From contig CAMCLK010000020.1 of assembly GCA_945875585.1 (NCBI GenBank), positions 1-64,000 of the forward strand: a DNA stretch of 64,000 nucleotides. Direction: 5' to 3'. The notes beneath the pieces are model-generated. The model searched no databases. It saw only the letters and a list, made by a program, of their open reading frames with translations, and was not told the origin of the DNA. Each line of letters opens with the position of its first letter. The first letter of the stretch is position 1. The stretch is from Candidatus Kuenenia stuttgartensis. Lineage in GTDB: Bacteria > Planctomycetota > Planctomycetia > Gemmatales > Gemmataceae. Below, piece after piece: positions 35,643 to 44,723 of this stretch. Both the position numbers and the translations under genes were made by a program.

Positions 35643-37629
35643 CCTGTGGCTTCGCCACAGATTCCCCCTTCAAACGCGCAATTTCATCGCGAAGCCGCCC
35701 CGCTTTTTCAAACTCAAGATTTTCGGCAGCTTCCAGCATTTCGCGGTGCAGGTCTTCGAGCACATCCTGAGTGGCTGCCTTGTCTTTGCCTTGGCCAGCC
35801 AATTCCGTGGTCATCTCACGGGCTGCGATTTCACCTTCAATACCCGCTGAAATAGCCGTCTGCACGGTGGTAGGCGTGATGCCATGTTCCAAATTGTAAG
35901 CCAACTGAATTTCACGGCGGCGACGTGTTTCATCGATCGCAAATGTCATAGAATCTGTTGTGCGGTCGGCATACAGAATAACTTCTGCACGCGCATTGCG
36001 TGCCGCGCGCCCAATCGTCTGGATCAACGATGTTCCACTACGCAAAAAACCTTCCTTGTCGGCATCAAGAATGGCTACCAATGAAACCTCAGGCAGGTCC
36101 AGTCCTTCACGCAGTAAATTGACGCCCACCAAAACGTCAAACGCCCCTTGCCGCAACTCCTTCAGAATCTCAACACGCTCAATCGCATCCAATTCAGAGT
36201 GCAACCACTTGCAGCGTATACCGGCATCTTTGAAATAGTTGGTCAGGTCTTCAGACATGCGTTTGGTCAATGCAGTGCAGAGGATTCGTTCCTTGCGTTC
36301 CACTCGAATTTTGATTTCCCCCAATAGATCGGCAACCTGACCAATGGCTGGCCTGACATGAAGGATTGGATCCACAAGCCCGGTGGGGCGAATCACCTGT
36401 TCCACAACCTCGCCACCGCACCGGTTGAGCTCGTATTCCGCTGGAGTTGCTGACATGAACAAGACACGGCTGCAACGTTTCTCCCACTCATCGAACCGGA
36501 ACGGTCGGTTGTCCAAGGCGCTGGGCAAGCGAAAGCCGTGCTCGACAAGAGTGGTCTTGCGACTATGGTCCCCGGCAAACATTCCCCGAACTTGAGGCAA
36601 CGTAACGTGGGATTCATCCACAATAGTTAAAAAATCTTCCGGGAAGAAATCAATGAGGGTGTAGGGCGGCTCGCCCGTGGCTCGACCGCTGAACCATCTG
36701 GCGTAGTTCTCAATACCCTGGCAGTGACCAGTTTCAAGCAACATCTCAATATCGAAGCGTGTTCGGGCAGACAGCCTTTGAGCTTCGAGCAGTTTCCCCT
36801 GCGATTTGAATACTTCCAGTCGGGCTTCCAACTCATTGCTGATGCCGGCAACTGCCTCCTTAATACGTTCTTCCGGAGTCACAAAGTGCTTGGCAGGATA
36901 AATAAATAGTTCTTCAGAAACTTGCAAAACGACACCCGTTAGCGGATTGATCACGCTAAGACGGTCAATTTCGTCGCCAAAAAGTTCCACCCTAAAAGCT
37001 ATTTCCTCGTGGGCCGGCCATATTTCCACGACATCGCCACGAGCCCTGAATGTCCCGCGCTTGAATGCAACATCGTTACGTTCGTATTGAATGTCGACTA
37101 ATTTTAACAATAAATCATTGCGGGGAATCGATTCCCCACGCGCAAGCCTGACCATCATGCGCTTGTAATCGCTGGGTGATCCCAACCCATAAATACAGGA
37201 AACACTGGCGACAATTATCACGTCTTCACGGCTGACCAGTGCGCTTGTTGCAGCCAACCGCAACCTATCGATATTTTCATTAATAACAGCATCTTTTTCA
37301 ATATAGATATCGCGCTGAGGAATATACGCTTCCGGCTGATAATAGTCGTAATAACTGATAAAGAAATTAACGGCATTGTTTGGAAAAAACGCCTTGAATT
37401 CACTGTAAAGTTGCGCCGCGAGGGTCTTGTTGTGGGCTAATACCAGCGTGGGCTTTTGAAGCCGAGCAACAACATGGCTTGCGGTAAACGTCTTGCCTGT
37501 ACCAGTAGCGCCCAGCAAAACCTGTCTGGTACTTCCAGCCTCGAAATTTCTGCACAACTCTTCGATGGCCTTGGGTTGGTCACCTGCAGGTTGAAACGGG
37601 CTGACCAATTCGAAACGGCGCTTTGCCAT
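35617..37629 (-). CDS. uvrB: UvrABC excinuclease subunit B
   Basis: Nucleotide excision repair helicase-like protein of 670 residues. Walker A is [14 protein letters not shown]. The beta-hairpin region has [20 protein letters not shown], the DEAD-like segment is [10 protein letters not shown], and helicase motif VI is [10 protein letters not shown]. The UvrC-interacting UVR domain is at the C-terminus ([20 protein letters not shown]) and a basic KKPRRRR tail ends it. It belongs at the end of the minus-strand run from rpmF. No LexA-type box is seen just upstream. Confidence 0.98.
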   Translation of the reverse strand: MAKRRFELVSPFQPAGDQPKAIEELCRNFEAGSTRQVLLGATGTGKTFTASHVVARLQKPTLVLAHNKTLAAQLYSEFKAFFPNNAVNFFISYYDYYQPEAYIPQRDIYIEKDAVINENIDRLRLAATSALVSREDVIIVASVSCIYGLGSPSDYKRMMVRLARGESIPRNDLLLKLVDIQYERNDVAFKRGTFRARGDVVEIWPAHEEIAFRVELFGDEIDRLSVINPLTGVVLQVSEELFIYPAKHFVTPEERIKEAVAGISNELEARLEVFKSQGKLLEAQRLSARTRFDIEMLLETGHCQGIENYARWFSGRATGEPPYTLIDFFPEDFLTIVDESHVTLPQVRGMFAGDHSRKTTLVEHGFRLPSALDNRPFRFDEWEKRCSRVLFMSATPAEYELNRCGGEVVEQVIRPTGLVDPILHVRPAIGQVADLLGEIKIRVERKERILCTALTKRMSEDLTNYFKDAGIRCKWLHSELDAIERVEILKELRQGAFDVLVGVNLLREGLDLPEVSLVAILDADKEGFLRSGTSLIQTIGRAARNARAEVILYADRTTDSMTFAIDETRRRREIQLAYNLEHGITPTTVQTAISAGIEGEIAAREMTTELAGQGKDKAATQDVLEDLHREMLEAAENLEFEKAGRLRDEIARLKGESVAKPQVKKPRRRR

Positions 37630-37646
37630 TGCTTACCACGCCCCTT

Positions 37647-38330
37647 TCAGGACTCCAAACTGCCAACCCTAACCATGTTGCGAATTTTTTCGAGTGTTTT
37701 AACACCAATTCCTGGCACACGCCTCAATTCATTCACGGTCTGAAACGGTTTCTGGTTTCTGGCTTCGATTATCCTGCGCGCCATGGCCTGACCGATGCCT
37801 GGCAATCGAAGAAAATCGTCAACCTGCCCTCGATTAATATCAATTTGCGCATCTCCTGCTTGCCATTTGACAAGCCGGGCAGGGGGGGCGGTCGTCCCTT
37901 CCGTTGCCAATGCCTTCACTTCCATCTGGGGAGGGAGTTCAACTTTGTCTGGTTCACCTTCCCAAACAAACCAATCCTTCACCTTGGCCAACGTTGCTGG
38001 CCCAAGACCAGATATTTCCAACAAATCATTAGGCGACTTCAGAGGCTTATCGCGTCGAAATTCCACAAAACGTAAGGCCAGTGCAGGCCCCATGCCAGGA
38101 ATCTGACCAATGTCCCTAAGATCTGCCGTGTTCGGATCGAGTCGATGCTTCAAAACCGTGGCAGCCACATGGGGAACGGTGGGGTCCCAGCGATATTTAC
38201 GCCAGCCATGTCCTGCCAACAATATCCCAATCATTCCCAAAATGACCAGCGGCGCAATCAATCCATGACTTTTGGCGCCGCTTTCTAGCGGCGCTGGTGA
38301 TGGCTGACTCTTAGGGGAAGGCTGATCCAT
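37647..38330 (-). CDS. ComEA-like membrane-anchored helix-hairpin-helix protein
   Basis: Protein of 227 residues with one transmembrane segment near residues 23-41 (IAPLVILGMIGILLAGHGW). Two helix-hairpin-helix pairs follow: IGQIPGMGPALALRFVEFR with ISGLGPATLAKVKDW, and LPGIGQAMARRIIEARNQ with VPGIGVKTLEKIRNM. Such domains bind DNA without sequence specificity, as in ComEA for DNA uptake. ATG 38330 is used; longer starts would overlap the methyltransferase gene. Uptake or envelope DNA binding is possible; no other competence genes are seen. Confidence 0.87.
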   Translation of the reverse strand: MDQPSPKSQPSPAPLESGAKSHGLIAPLVILGMIGILLAGHGWRKYRWDPTVPHVAATVLKHRLDPNTADLRDIGQIPGMGPALALRFVEFRRDKPLKSPNDLLEISGLGPATLAKVKDWFVWEGEPDKVELPPQMEVKALATEGTTAPPARLVKWQAGDAQIDINRGQVDDFLRLPGIGQAMARRIIEARNQKPFQTVNELRRVPGIGVKTLEKIRNMVRVGSLES

Positions 38331-38356
38331 AATGCCATTCTTCACTACCGAAAGCT

Positions 38357-39091
38357 TCAGACAAGTGCATGATTGGAAATCACCACATATCGGGCCAAAG
38401 AATGGTTCCAACGCATATTATCTGGCCAACATCCAGACAGTTGACCGGAGTATACGCCCGGAATATCCCAGAACGTTGCCATGACCTCTGGGAAATACTC
38501 CTTGATGGCATTGAGAACATGCCAGGTTATGGGCTGTTCGTCGGTGGTTTGATGTCCATTCCACCAACCGCTGGCCATTCTTGCCCAGCGCACAGCAAAT
38601 CCCCCTTCAAACGGGTCGCTCAAAACCAAGCGCCCATGGGGTTTCAGTACACGGCGCAACTCTCGCATAGCTGTATCGAATGGCAAGTGATGCAGAATGG
38701 CATGGCCCCAAATAGCGTCTATGGAGGCATCAGGAAGCGGAAGGCGCACGGCATCAGCCTGTACCGTGCGAATGGCCACCTGGTGAATCCCTGCACGAAG
38801 CCGTACTTCCCGGCAATATCCAGCCGAAACATCAGTAGCCAAAACCTTTGCGCCACGAGCAGCCAAAAGGCATGCAGCCATTCCGTGGCCACATCCCCAA
38901 TCAAGAACGGTTTTGCTTTCAACATTACCCAGCGATTGGACGGCAAAACGAATCCAAGATGCGTGGTCGAGATACCAAGAATCAGGTCGGGCTAGTTCTT
39001 CGGAGAAACGAGGACAAGATTGACGGTCCGCCGCCTGACGATCGTGAAACAGTCGCTCACGATCCAAGCGGTTCGAAACGTTATCAGGCAC
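38357..39091 (-). CDS. SAM-dependent methyltransferase
   Basis: Class I methyltransferase of 244 residues. Motif I is VLDWGCGHGMAACLLAARG, motif II includes VQADAVRLPLPDASIDAIWG, and the later HAILHHLPFDTAMRELRRVL is typical of the Methyltransf_11 family. GTG 39091 overlaps the stop of the selenoprotein gene by eight bases, so they are translationally coupled. Substrate unknown; the C-terminal part with a Trp-rich segment is not conserved with any family I can name. Confidence 0.87.
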   Translation of the reverse strand: MPDNVSNRLDRERLFHDRQAADRQSCPRFSEELARPDSWYLDHASWIRFAVQSLGNVESKTVLDWGCGHGMAACLLAARGAKVLATDVSAGYCREVRLRAGIHQVAIRTVQADAVRLPLPDASIDAIWGHAILHHLPFDTAMRELRRVLKPHGRLVLSDPFEGGFAVRWARMASGWWNGHQTTDEQPITWHVLNAIKEYFPEVMATFWDIPGVYSGQLSGCWPDNMRWNHSLARYVVISNHALV

Positions 39092-39440
39092 CTAAAACTT
39101 CCTTGTAAGCATCTTCGCTAAAACCAACAACGAGGGTTGATCCTTGCCTGAGCGTGGGAGCCCGCAAATTTCCTGTTGGACCCATTAACAAGGCAGCCAG
39201 CTCGCCGTCAGGTACTTTTTTAGATGCTAGATCCAGAACAGTAACTGACTTGCCTTTAGCAATGATCAACTTACTATTTTCGCGGGCAAGTTTGACCGCT
39301 TCTGTCTCACCCATACGGATTTTGGATGCATCCACAACGAAATCGCCCAGTTCCCAGCCAAGACCGGCTAGAAATGCCTGAGCTTTTTTGCAGGTCATTC
39401 AACCTTTGCGAAAATAGATCCAGTCAAGCTTACTGGCCAT
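39084..39440 (-). CDS. ArsC-family selenoprotein with in-frame UGA (selenocysteine)
   Basis: Thioredoxin-fold ArsC/Spx-like protein of 118 residues if UGA is read through. ATG 39440 follows AGGAG at nine bases. The frame reads MASKLDWIYFRKG, then UGA at 39401-39399, then MTCKKAQAFLAGLG. In relatives the position after RKG is Cys, giving a CxxC redox motif, so here it is UxxC (U14, C17). Without read-through, translation would start at a second ATG directly after the UGA and lose the first strand and the redox residue. A SECIS-like hairpin lies 33 nt downstream. It is encoded after fabF and overlaps the methyltransferase gene. The redox substrate is unknown. Confidence 0.85.
39354..39371 (-). 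promoter_or_regulatory. Bacterial SECIS element candidate
   Basis: On the coding strand the sequence is CUAGCC, apical loop GGUCUU, GGCUGG: a six-base-pair stem with one G-U pair. It begins 27 nt and its loop begins 33 nt after the in-frame UGA. Known bacterial SECIS hairpins have the loop about 16-37 nt from the UGA and an exposed G-U; the E. coli fdhF loop carries GGUC. It would bind SelB and recruit selenocysteyl-tRNA. Confidence 0.78.
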
Positions 39441-39518
39441 GATCAATGACTCCTGAAAGGGGAACCCTGAATACGAAAGACTTCAAAGTCACACAATCAA
39501 TAGGAATCAACACAGCGA

Positions 39519-40751
39519 TTAGTCAACAGCAGCGAAAACAATACAGGCATTATGCCCACCAAATCCGAAGCTGTTTGAAATCACTCTTTTCAAACGGGTA
39601 TCACGCGCATGAAGCGGAACGTAATCCAGATCGCATGCGGGATCAGGAGTCGTCAGATTGATAGTTGGGTGCAATTTTCGATTATGAAGACTCAAGGCGC
39701 AGACAATGGCCTCAATACCACCGCTGGCCCCTAGTGTATGGCCAATGAGGCTTTTAGTACTGCTCACTGGAACTTTGTAAGCATGAGTCCCAAAAACACG
39801 CTTGATAGCAACGGTTTCAGCCTCATCGCCAATAAGTGTACTTGTCCCATGCGCGTTGATATAATCCACGTCCGTGGGGGATATACCTGCGTCAGCCAAA
39901 GCCAACTGCATAGCCATGGCAGCGCCTTCACCATCGCCGCAAGGCGATGTGATGTGATAGGCATCTGCTGTGCAACCAGCTCCAACAATTTCGGCATATA
40001 TTTTAGCGCCACGTTTCTTGGCTCGTTCCCACTCTTCTAAAACAAGAAGCCCGGAGCCTTCCGAAAGAACAAAGCCATCGCGGTTATTATCGAATGGTCT
40101 GCTTGCCAACTGTGGGGCGTCATTTCTTGTAGAAAGAGCCTTAGCGGCAATGAAACCTCCCAACCCCATGGGAGTGATGGTCGATTCGGCACCACCTGCC
40201 AGCATCACATCAGCGTAGCCGTAGCGAATGGCACGCATGGCGTCTGTGAGAGCATGAGCGGCACTCGCACAGGCTGTCGAAACAGCAGTGTTGGGGCCTT
40301 TCATTCCAAACTGAATGGAAACGTTTCCGCTGGCCGCGTTAGGGATCATCTTTGGGATCACAAAAGGGCTGATCCGATCCGGGCCTTTTTCGCGGTATTT
40401 GGAGTGTTGCTCTTCAAATTCACGAAGTCCACCAATTCCGCTGCCGACAATAACGCCGCAGCGGAACGGGTTTTCCTGAGTCATATCTATACCGCTGTCG
40501 TCCATCGCCTCTTTGCCAGCACAAAGTGCCAACAAAACGAAACGATCAACCCGGCGTGCGGTTTTGGGATCCAACCATTCTGGGGCAAGGTCACGAACCT
40601 CGCCACCAAAATGGACCTTAAAAGCCGTGGTGTCGAACTGAGTGAACTGTGCAATACCACTCAATCCGGCCAGGGCTTTTTCCCAGAAGACCGACACTTG
40701 GTTGGCCAGGGGATTGACCGTCCCCAGTCCGGTGATCGCCACACGACGCAT
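39519..40751 (-). CDS. fabF: Beta-ketoacyl-ACP synthase II
   Basis: Chain-elongating condensing enzyme of fatty acid synthesis (410 residues). The catalytic Cys161 is in AVSTACASAAHALTDAM, with His301 in NAHGTSTLIGD and His338 in KSLIGHTLGASGG. The N-terminus VAITGLGTVNPLAN is typical. ATG 40751 is five bases after AAGGA, better than longer in-frame ATGs that overlap acpP. It follows acpP by 16 bases in the rpmF-plsX-fabD-acpP-fabF series. Confidence 0.97.
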   Translation of the reverse strand: MRRVAITGLGTVNPLANQVSVFWEKALAGLSGIAQFTQFDTTAFKVHFGGEVRDLAPEWLDPKTARRVDRFVLLALCAGKEAMDDSGIDMTQENPFRCGVIVGSGIGGLREFEEQHSKYREKGPDRISPFVIPKMIPNAASGNVSIQFGMKGPNTAVSTACASAAHALTDAMRAIRYGYADVMLAGGAESTITPMGLGGFIAAKALSTRNDAPQLASRPFDNNRDGFVLSEGSGLLVLEEWERAKKRGAKIYAEIVGAGCTADAYHITSPCGDGEGAAMAMQLALADAGISPTDVDYINAHGTSTLIGDEAETVAIKRVFGTHAYKVPVSSTKSLIGHTLGASGGIEAIVCALSLHNRKLHPTINLTTPDPACDLDYVPLHARDTRLKRVISNSFGFGGHNACIVFAAVD

Positions 40752-40767
40752 GGACATCCTTCCCGGA

Positions 40768-41013
40768 TCAGGCGTTCTTCGCCTTCTTGATAAATTCGGT
40801 CGCTTCGCCAACAGTTTTAATCTTCTCCGCTTCTTCCTGCGGAATCTGAATATCGAACTCCTCTTCGAGCTCCATAATCAGTTCGACGAGGTCGAGAGAG
40901 TCAGCCCCCAATTCTTCCTGAAATTTCGTGGCGGGCTTGAGTTCAGCCTTATCAACGCCAAGGCTTGAACTTACAACGTCGATCACCTTCCGTGCGATTT
41001 CTTCAGCGTCCAC
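40768..41013 (-). CDS. acpP: Acyl carrier protein
   Basis: Carrier of fatty acyl chains in the cytosol, 81 residues and strongly acidic. The phosphopantetheine attachment Ser39 is in [20 protein letters not shown], the classic DSL signature. It starts at GTG 41013, five bases after GGAGG. It precedes fabF on the same strand. The 201 bases upstream contain no gene, where fabG often lies in other bacteria. Confidence 0.98.
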   Translation of the reverse strand: MDAEEIARKVIDVVSSSLGVDKAELKPATKFQEELGADSLDLVELIMELEEEFDIQIPQEEAEKIKTVGEATEFIKKAKNA

Positions 41014-41214
41014 ATTCGCCTCCTGTGCACAGGCACCACGAGATCAAAACCGCAAATCGGTAGTCTCGTGAGCCCGAATCAAACCATCGAAGTCCAAATA
41101 CACCCTGGGAGATGCGTTGTGCCAGATGTCTCACCGTCACACGCACCGACTCATCCATTTGACTTATGAACTTGCCCAAGGAAAGAAACCCCGACATCGA
41201 GTTAGGACAGGCAT

Positions 41215-42129
41215 TTATGCCGGTACGGACAAACATTCGGCCTTGCGCTGAATGCGCTTGAGCAATCCCGACAAAACTTTGCCCGGTCCAACCTCGTAAA
41301 ATCGGTTGTCTCCCCCCGCAAGAATTCCTTGCATCAAATCTTCCCAAAGTACGGGCTCTACCACCTGTCGAGCCAACAAATCGGGAATATTGTCTGGGTC
41401 TGCGTCGTGCGGTTTACCCGTCACATTCGACCAAACAGGAATGCGGGCGGGATGAAATTTCATTCCCGCCATATGTAACTTCAACCGGTCAACAGCAGAA
41501 GCCATGGCACCTGTGTGAAATGCACCAGCAACTGCCAAACGAATGGTTTTTGCACCCGCCGCCTGTGCAGCAACTTCAACAGCGGCAACGGCAGGAATGA
41601 GTCCAGAAACCACTAAGTTGCCAGGACAAAGAAAATTGGCAATGGAAACTGGGCCATGCAAGGAAGAGACTTCTTGGCAAATAGCCTGCAGCTTTTCCCG
41701 GTCGAGCAGAAGGATGCTGGACATTGTCGAAGGAGTGGCCACAGCAGCTTGATGCATAGCCTCACCCCGGATTTTTACCAAACCAAGGCCATCTTCAAAT
41801 CCAAAGACGCCAGCAAACGCAAGTGCCGTATATTCTCCAAGGCTCAAGCCTGCTGCTGAGTGCGCCCCCGAAACTGCTTCTGGCTGGGTAGACTTCAGAT
41901 CTTCAAGGGCTGCCAAACTTGCAACAAAAATAGCCGGTTGGCTAATGTCTGTCGAATTGAGCCGCTCGATAGGGCCGTTTGCGCACAACTCTAGAAGATC
42001 AAACCCTAAAACTTCACGAGCCCTGTCAAAAAGGGATCTAGCCGCAGGCAAGCGGTCTGATAAGGATTTGCCCATCCCTAGATACTGGGCACCCTGACCC
42101 GGAAACAGAAACACATTGCCTGGGCTCAA
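41215..42129 (-). CDS. fabD: Malonyl-CoA:ACP transacylase
   Basis: Loads malonyl groups on ACP; 304 residues from the chosen start. VFLFPGQGAQYLGMG lies at the N-terminus, the nucleophile Ser97 in GLSLGEYTALAFAG, and the catalytic His in VAGAFHTGAMASAV. No ATG fits. TTG 42129 is nine bases after GGAG, while the TTG at 42144 is part of that site, so the protein most likely begins at residue six of the longer frame. It sits 27 bases after plsX. Confidence 0.95.
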   Translation of the reverse strand: MSPGNVFLFPGQGAQYLGMGKSLSDRLPAARSLFDRAREVLGFDLLELCANGPIERLNSTDISQPAIFVASLAALEDLKSTQPEAVSGAHSAAGLSLGEYTALAFAGVFGFEDGLGLVKIRGEAMHQAAVATPSTMSSILLLDREKLQAICQEVSSLHGPVSIANFLCPGNLVVSGLIPAVAAVEVAAQAAGAKTIRLAVAGAFHTGAMASAVDRLKLHMAGMKFHPARIPVWSNVTGKPHDADPDNIPDLLARQVVEPVLWEDLMQGILAGGDNRFYEVGPGKVLSGLLKRIQRKAECLSVPA

Positions 42130-42156
42130 GTAACATATCTCCAAAATAATTCAGAA

Positions 42157-43176
42157 TCAGTTGGCAGACTGGTTTGCTGACAAAAGCGCAGGCAACTGAT
42201 CCAATTCCTGAACGATTTGATTATTGATTCCGGCACGAGCAAGCTGGGCCGCCAGAGCCAAAGCATTGGCAATGGCGCGTTCACCACTACTGCCATGGGA
42301 AATAATACAAATGCCGTCAATACCCAGTAATGGAGCGCCTCCAAAGGCACTGTAATCATATCGGGAAATGAGGGTCTGGAGGGCTTTCTTGGCCAAATCC
42401 TTCTCATTAACCAAGGTCTGGGAGAGTTCGTTCCCAACCATCTTGATCATGAAATCAAAAAGACCTTCACAAACCTTCAGGACCACATTTCCGACAAATC
42501 CATCCGTGACAATCACATCGGCTACGCCTTGATGAATGTCACGTCCTTCAATATTTCCGATGTAATTCCCGCGCAGCGGACTGTTGTTGAAAAGATTTTG
42601 AGTCGCCTTGATCAGTTCGTTTCCCTTACCCTCTTCCGACCCAACGTTCATAAGTCCGATGGTTGGCTTGGCCTTGTTCAGCATGAGCCGAGCGTAAATT
42701 TCGCCCATAACTCCATAATGAAACAACTGTTCTGCCTTAGGGTTAACGTTGGCACCCACATCGAGCATAATGGAAGGACCGCGCAGCGTCGGCATAACGG
42801 TTGCAATTCCAGGTCGATCGATATGTCGAAGGAACCTGCGTGAGAACAGTCCGCCAGCAACCATTGCTCCAGTATTACCAGCACTGACAATGCCGCCCAC
42901 CTTGCTTTGGGCCAAAAGCTGCCAACAGCGAGCAATAGAATTATCTGGCTTGCGGCGGAAGCCAGCGGCAGGGCTTTCATCCATCCCAATGACTTGAGTG
43001 CAATGAAAAATTGTCACACGTGCGGGAACAGTTTCACCCAGAAAAGGCATGATCGCAGCTTGATCACCAACAAGGGTGACTCTCAACTCGGGATCAAGCT
43101 CCAGTGCCTTGAGAGCTCCCGCAACAATAGGACCAGGGGCGTGATCGCCACCCATGGCATCGAGGGCTATTTCCAT
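42157..43176 (-). CDS. plsX: Phosphate acyltransferase PlsX
   Basis: Makes acyl-phosphate from acyl-ACP for membrane phospholipid synthesis, 339 residues. Signature segments are EIALDAMGGDHAPGPIVAGA, MGGDHAP at residues 8-14, GGIVSAGNTGAMVAGGLF, LDVGANVNPKAEQLFHYGVM and NVGSEEGKGNEL. ATG 43176 is six bases after the rpmF stop. The rpmF-plsX-fabD-acpP-fabF order is the usual bacterial lipid cluster. Confidence 0.97.
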   Translation of the reverse strand: MEIALDAMGGDHAPGPIVAGALKALELDPELRVTLVGDQAAIMPFLGETVPARVTIFHCTQVIGMDESPAAGFRRKPDNSIARCWQLLAQSKVGGIVSAGNTGAMVAGGLFSRRFLRHIDRPGIATVMPTLRGPSIMLDVGANVNPKAEQLFHYGVMGEIYARLMLNKAKPTIGLMNVGSEEGKGNELIKATQNLFNNSPLRGNYIGNIEGRDIHQGVADVIVTDGFVGNVVLKVCEGLFDFMIKMVGNELSQTLVNEKDLAKKALQTLISRYDYSAFGGAPLLGIDGICIISHGSSGERAIANALALAAQLARAGINNQIVQELDQLPALLSANQSAN

Positions 43177-43182
43177 AGCGAC

Positions 43183-43371
43183 TCACTCTTCCTTCTGATC
43201 GAGTGGCATGATTTCACGGCCCTTATAGTGACCACAGGCCGCACACATGCGGTGCCCAATGACTGGCTGATCGCAATTTTTGCAGTACTGAATTTGCTTT
43301 GGCTTGATGGCATGATGACTACGTCGCATACCTTGGCGGGAACTTGAAATCCGCCTTTTTGGCACGGCCAT
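43183..43371 (-). CDS. rpmF: 50S ribosomal protein L32
   Basis: Small basic ribosomal protein (62 residues) with the start MAVPKRRISSSRQG and a zinc ribbon: CKNC at about 30-33 and CAAC at about 43-46. The C-terminal GREIMP segment is usual. ATG 43371 follows AAGGG. First gene of the lipid cluster; its promoter must lie in the 122 bases shared with the divergent dgt-like gene. Confidence 0.97.
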   Translation of the reverse strand: MAVPKRRISSSRQGMRRSHHAIKPKQIQYCKNCDQPVIGHRMCAACGHYKGREIMPLDQKEE

Positions 43372-43493
43372 GACTTTATACCCTTCACATCAAACTGTAA
43401 AACATGAAAAGTAAGGCTGCGGGGCATCAATGTCAAGGCAGCGCCATCCACCTGACCCTTTGCTGATCGATCGGCGGAATATCTGGACACTCT

Positions 43494-44630
43494 ATGCCAA
43501 CCTTGAGCCCGATGTCGGGAAAACATGCTGCCTATGCCCTAACGGCAAATCAATCCAAAGGCCGCCACCACCCGGAACCTGCTCATGCTTTCAGGGGATT
43601 GTTTGAGCGTGATCGTGACAGAGTTGTTCACAGCACCGCATTTAGGAGGCTAGTCAACAAGACGCAGGTATTTCCTTCACCAACCAATGATCACCACCGA
43701 ACCAGACTCACCCACACGCTGGAAGTTGCACAAATCAGCAGGGTTGTAGCCCGCCAAATTGGACTGGAAGAAGACCTCACCGAAGCCATTGCCTTGGCTC
43801 ACGATTTGGGCCACCCTCCCTTTGGGCACGCTGGTGAAGATGAACTACGCCAATTCATGAAAGAACACGGCGGATTTGAACACAACTCTCACGCGTTGCG
43901 CATTGTGACCATGCTTGAATACAGGTATCCGGGCTTTTCCGGACTCAACCTTTCGTGGGAGGTTCGTGAAGCATTTGCTCATCACAGCAAAAGCAACGAT
44001 CCCTCCCTCGATGAATATAAAGCCGCTGGTAGCCCTTTTCTGGAGGCTCAGGTTGCCGACGAAGTGGATAGCTTGGCTTATAATGCGCACGATGTTGAAG
44101 ATGCGCTGACAGCGGGACTCGTTCGTGAAACGGAACTCGATGATGTTCCACTTTGGTGCAGAGCCCACAGAGAAGTTCTCAACGACTATCCAGGCCTTCC
44201 CGCTGGTACACTTATTCCAACGATTGTTCGCAAACTTATCAGCTGGCAAGTAGAAGACTTGATCCAGCAATCATTGCTTAATCTTGCCGCGGAAGGCATA
44301 GATTCGGTTGCTTCGGTACGGGCCTGTCCTCGACCACTCATCAGCATGTCGGAACCAATGAAATCGCTCCGAAAAGATTTGGAACGATTCCTCCATCGCC
44401 ACGTCTATCGTCATACACGCGTACAACGGATGGCATTTAAAGGACGCCGTACCATCAGACGGCTTTTTGAGGAATTTCTGGGTAATCCGGTCCTTTTACC
44501 CATACGATACCGGAATCGGTTGAGCCACGAATCAGCACACCGGGTGATTTGCGATTACATTGCAGGAATGACAGATAGATACGCCCGCGCCGAGTTCCGT
44601 AATCTGTTCTCTGCTGAAGACGACACTTAG
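43494..44630 (+). CDS. dgt: dGTP triphosphohydrolase-like protein
   Basis: HD-domain nucleotide hydrolase of 378 residues, related to deoxyguanosinetriphosphate triphosphohydrolases of the dNTPase type. The N-terminal motif GLFERDRDRVVHSTAFRRL is followed by KTQVFPSPTNDHHRTRLTHT, and the metal-binding HD is in AIALAHDLGHPPFGHAGED (His103, Asp104). A later conserved Asp is in AYNAHDVEDAL. It belongs to the shorter, DNA-independent subgroup by length. It starts at ATG 43494 and is divergent from rpmF. Confidence 0.92.
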   Translation: MPTLSPMSGKHAAYALTANQSKGRHHPEPAHAFRGLFERDRDRVVHSTAFRRLVNKTQVFPSPTNDHHRTRLTHTLEVAQISRVVARQIGLEEDLTEAIALAHDLGHPPFGHAGEDELRQFMKEHGGFEHNSHALRIVTMLEYRYPGFSGLNLSWEVREAFAHHSKSNDPSLDEYKAAGSPFLEAQVADEVDSLAYNAHDVEDALTAGLVRETELDDVPLWCRAHREVLNDYPGLPAGTLIPTIVRKLISWQVEDLIQQSLLNLAAEGIDSVASVRACPRPLISMSEPMKSLRKDLERFLHRHVYRHTRVQRMAFKGRRTIRRLFEEFLGNPVLLPIRYRNRLSHESAHRVICDYIAGMTDRYARAEFRNLFSAEDDT

Positions 44631-44723
44631 TCCTGCGTTGTCAGAATGCCTAGCCCCCAAGATTGTTCCACTTGAACGAACTGGAACACTTCCGCGCAAA
44701 TTGTCCTTTCGGAGAAGACGTCC

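Noticed and set aside
39084-39398. ArsC-type gene starting at the ATG after the UGA
   Set aside because: This start has no ribosome site of its own, removes the first strand of the thioredoxin fold and half of the redox motif, while an upstream ATG in frame has a good ribosome site.
41003-41347. Possible gene in the fabD-acpP gap
   Set aside because: The minus-strand frame has no ribosome site or motif and overlaps the fabD 3' end. It does not resemble fabG.
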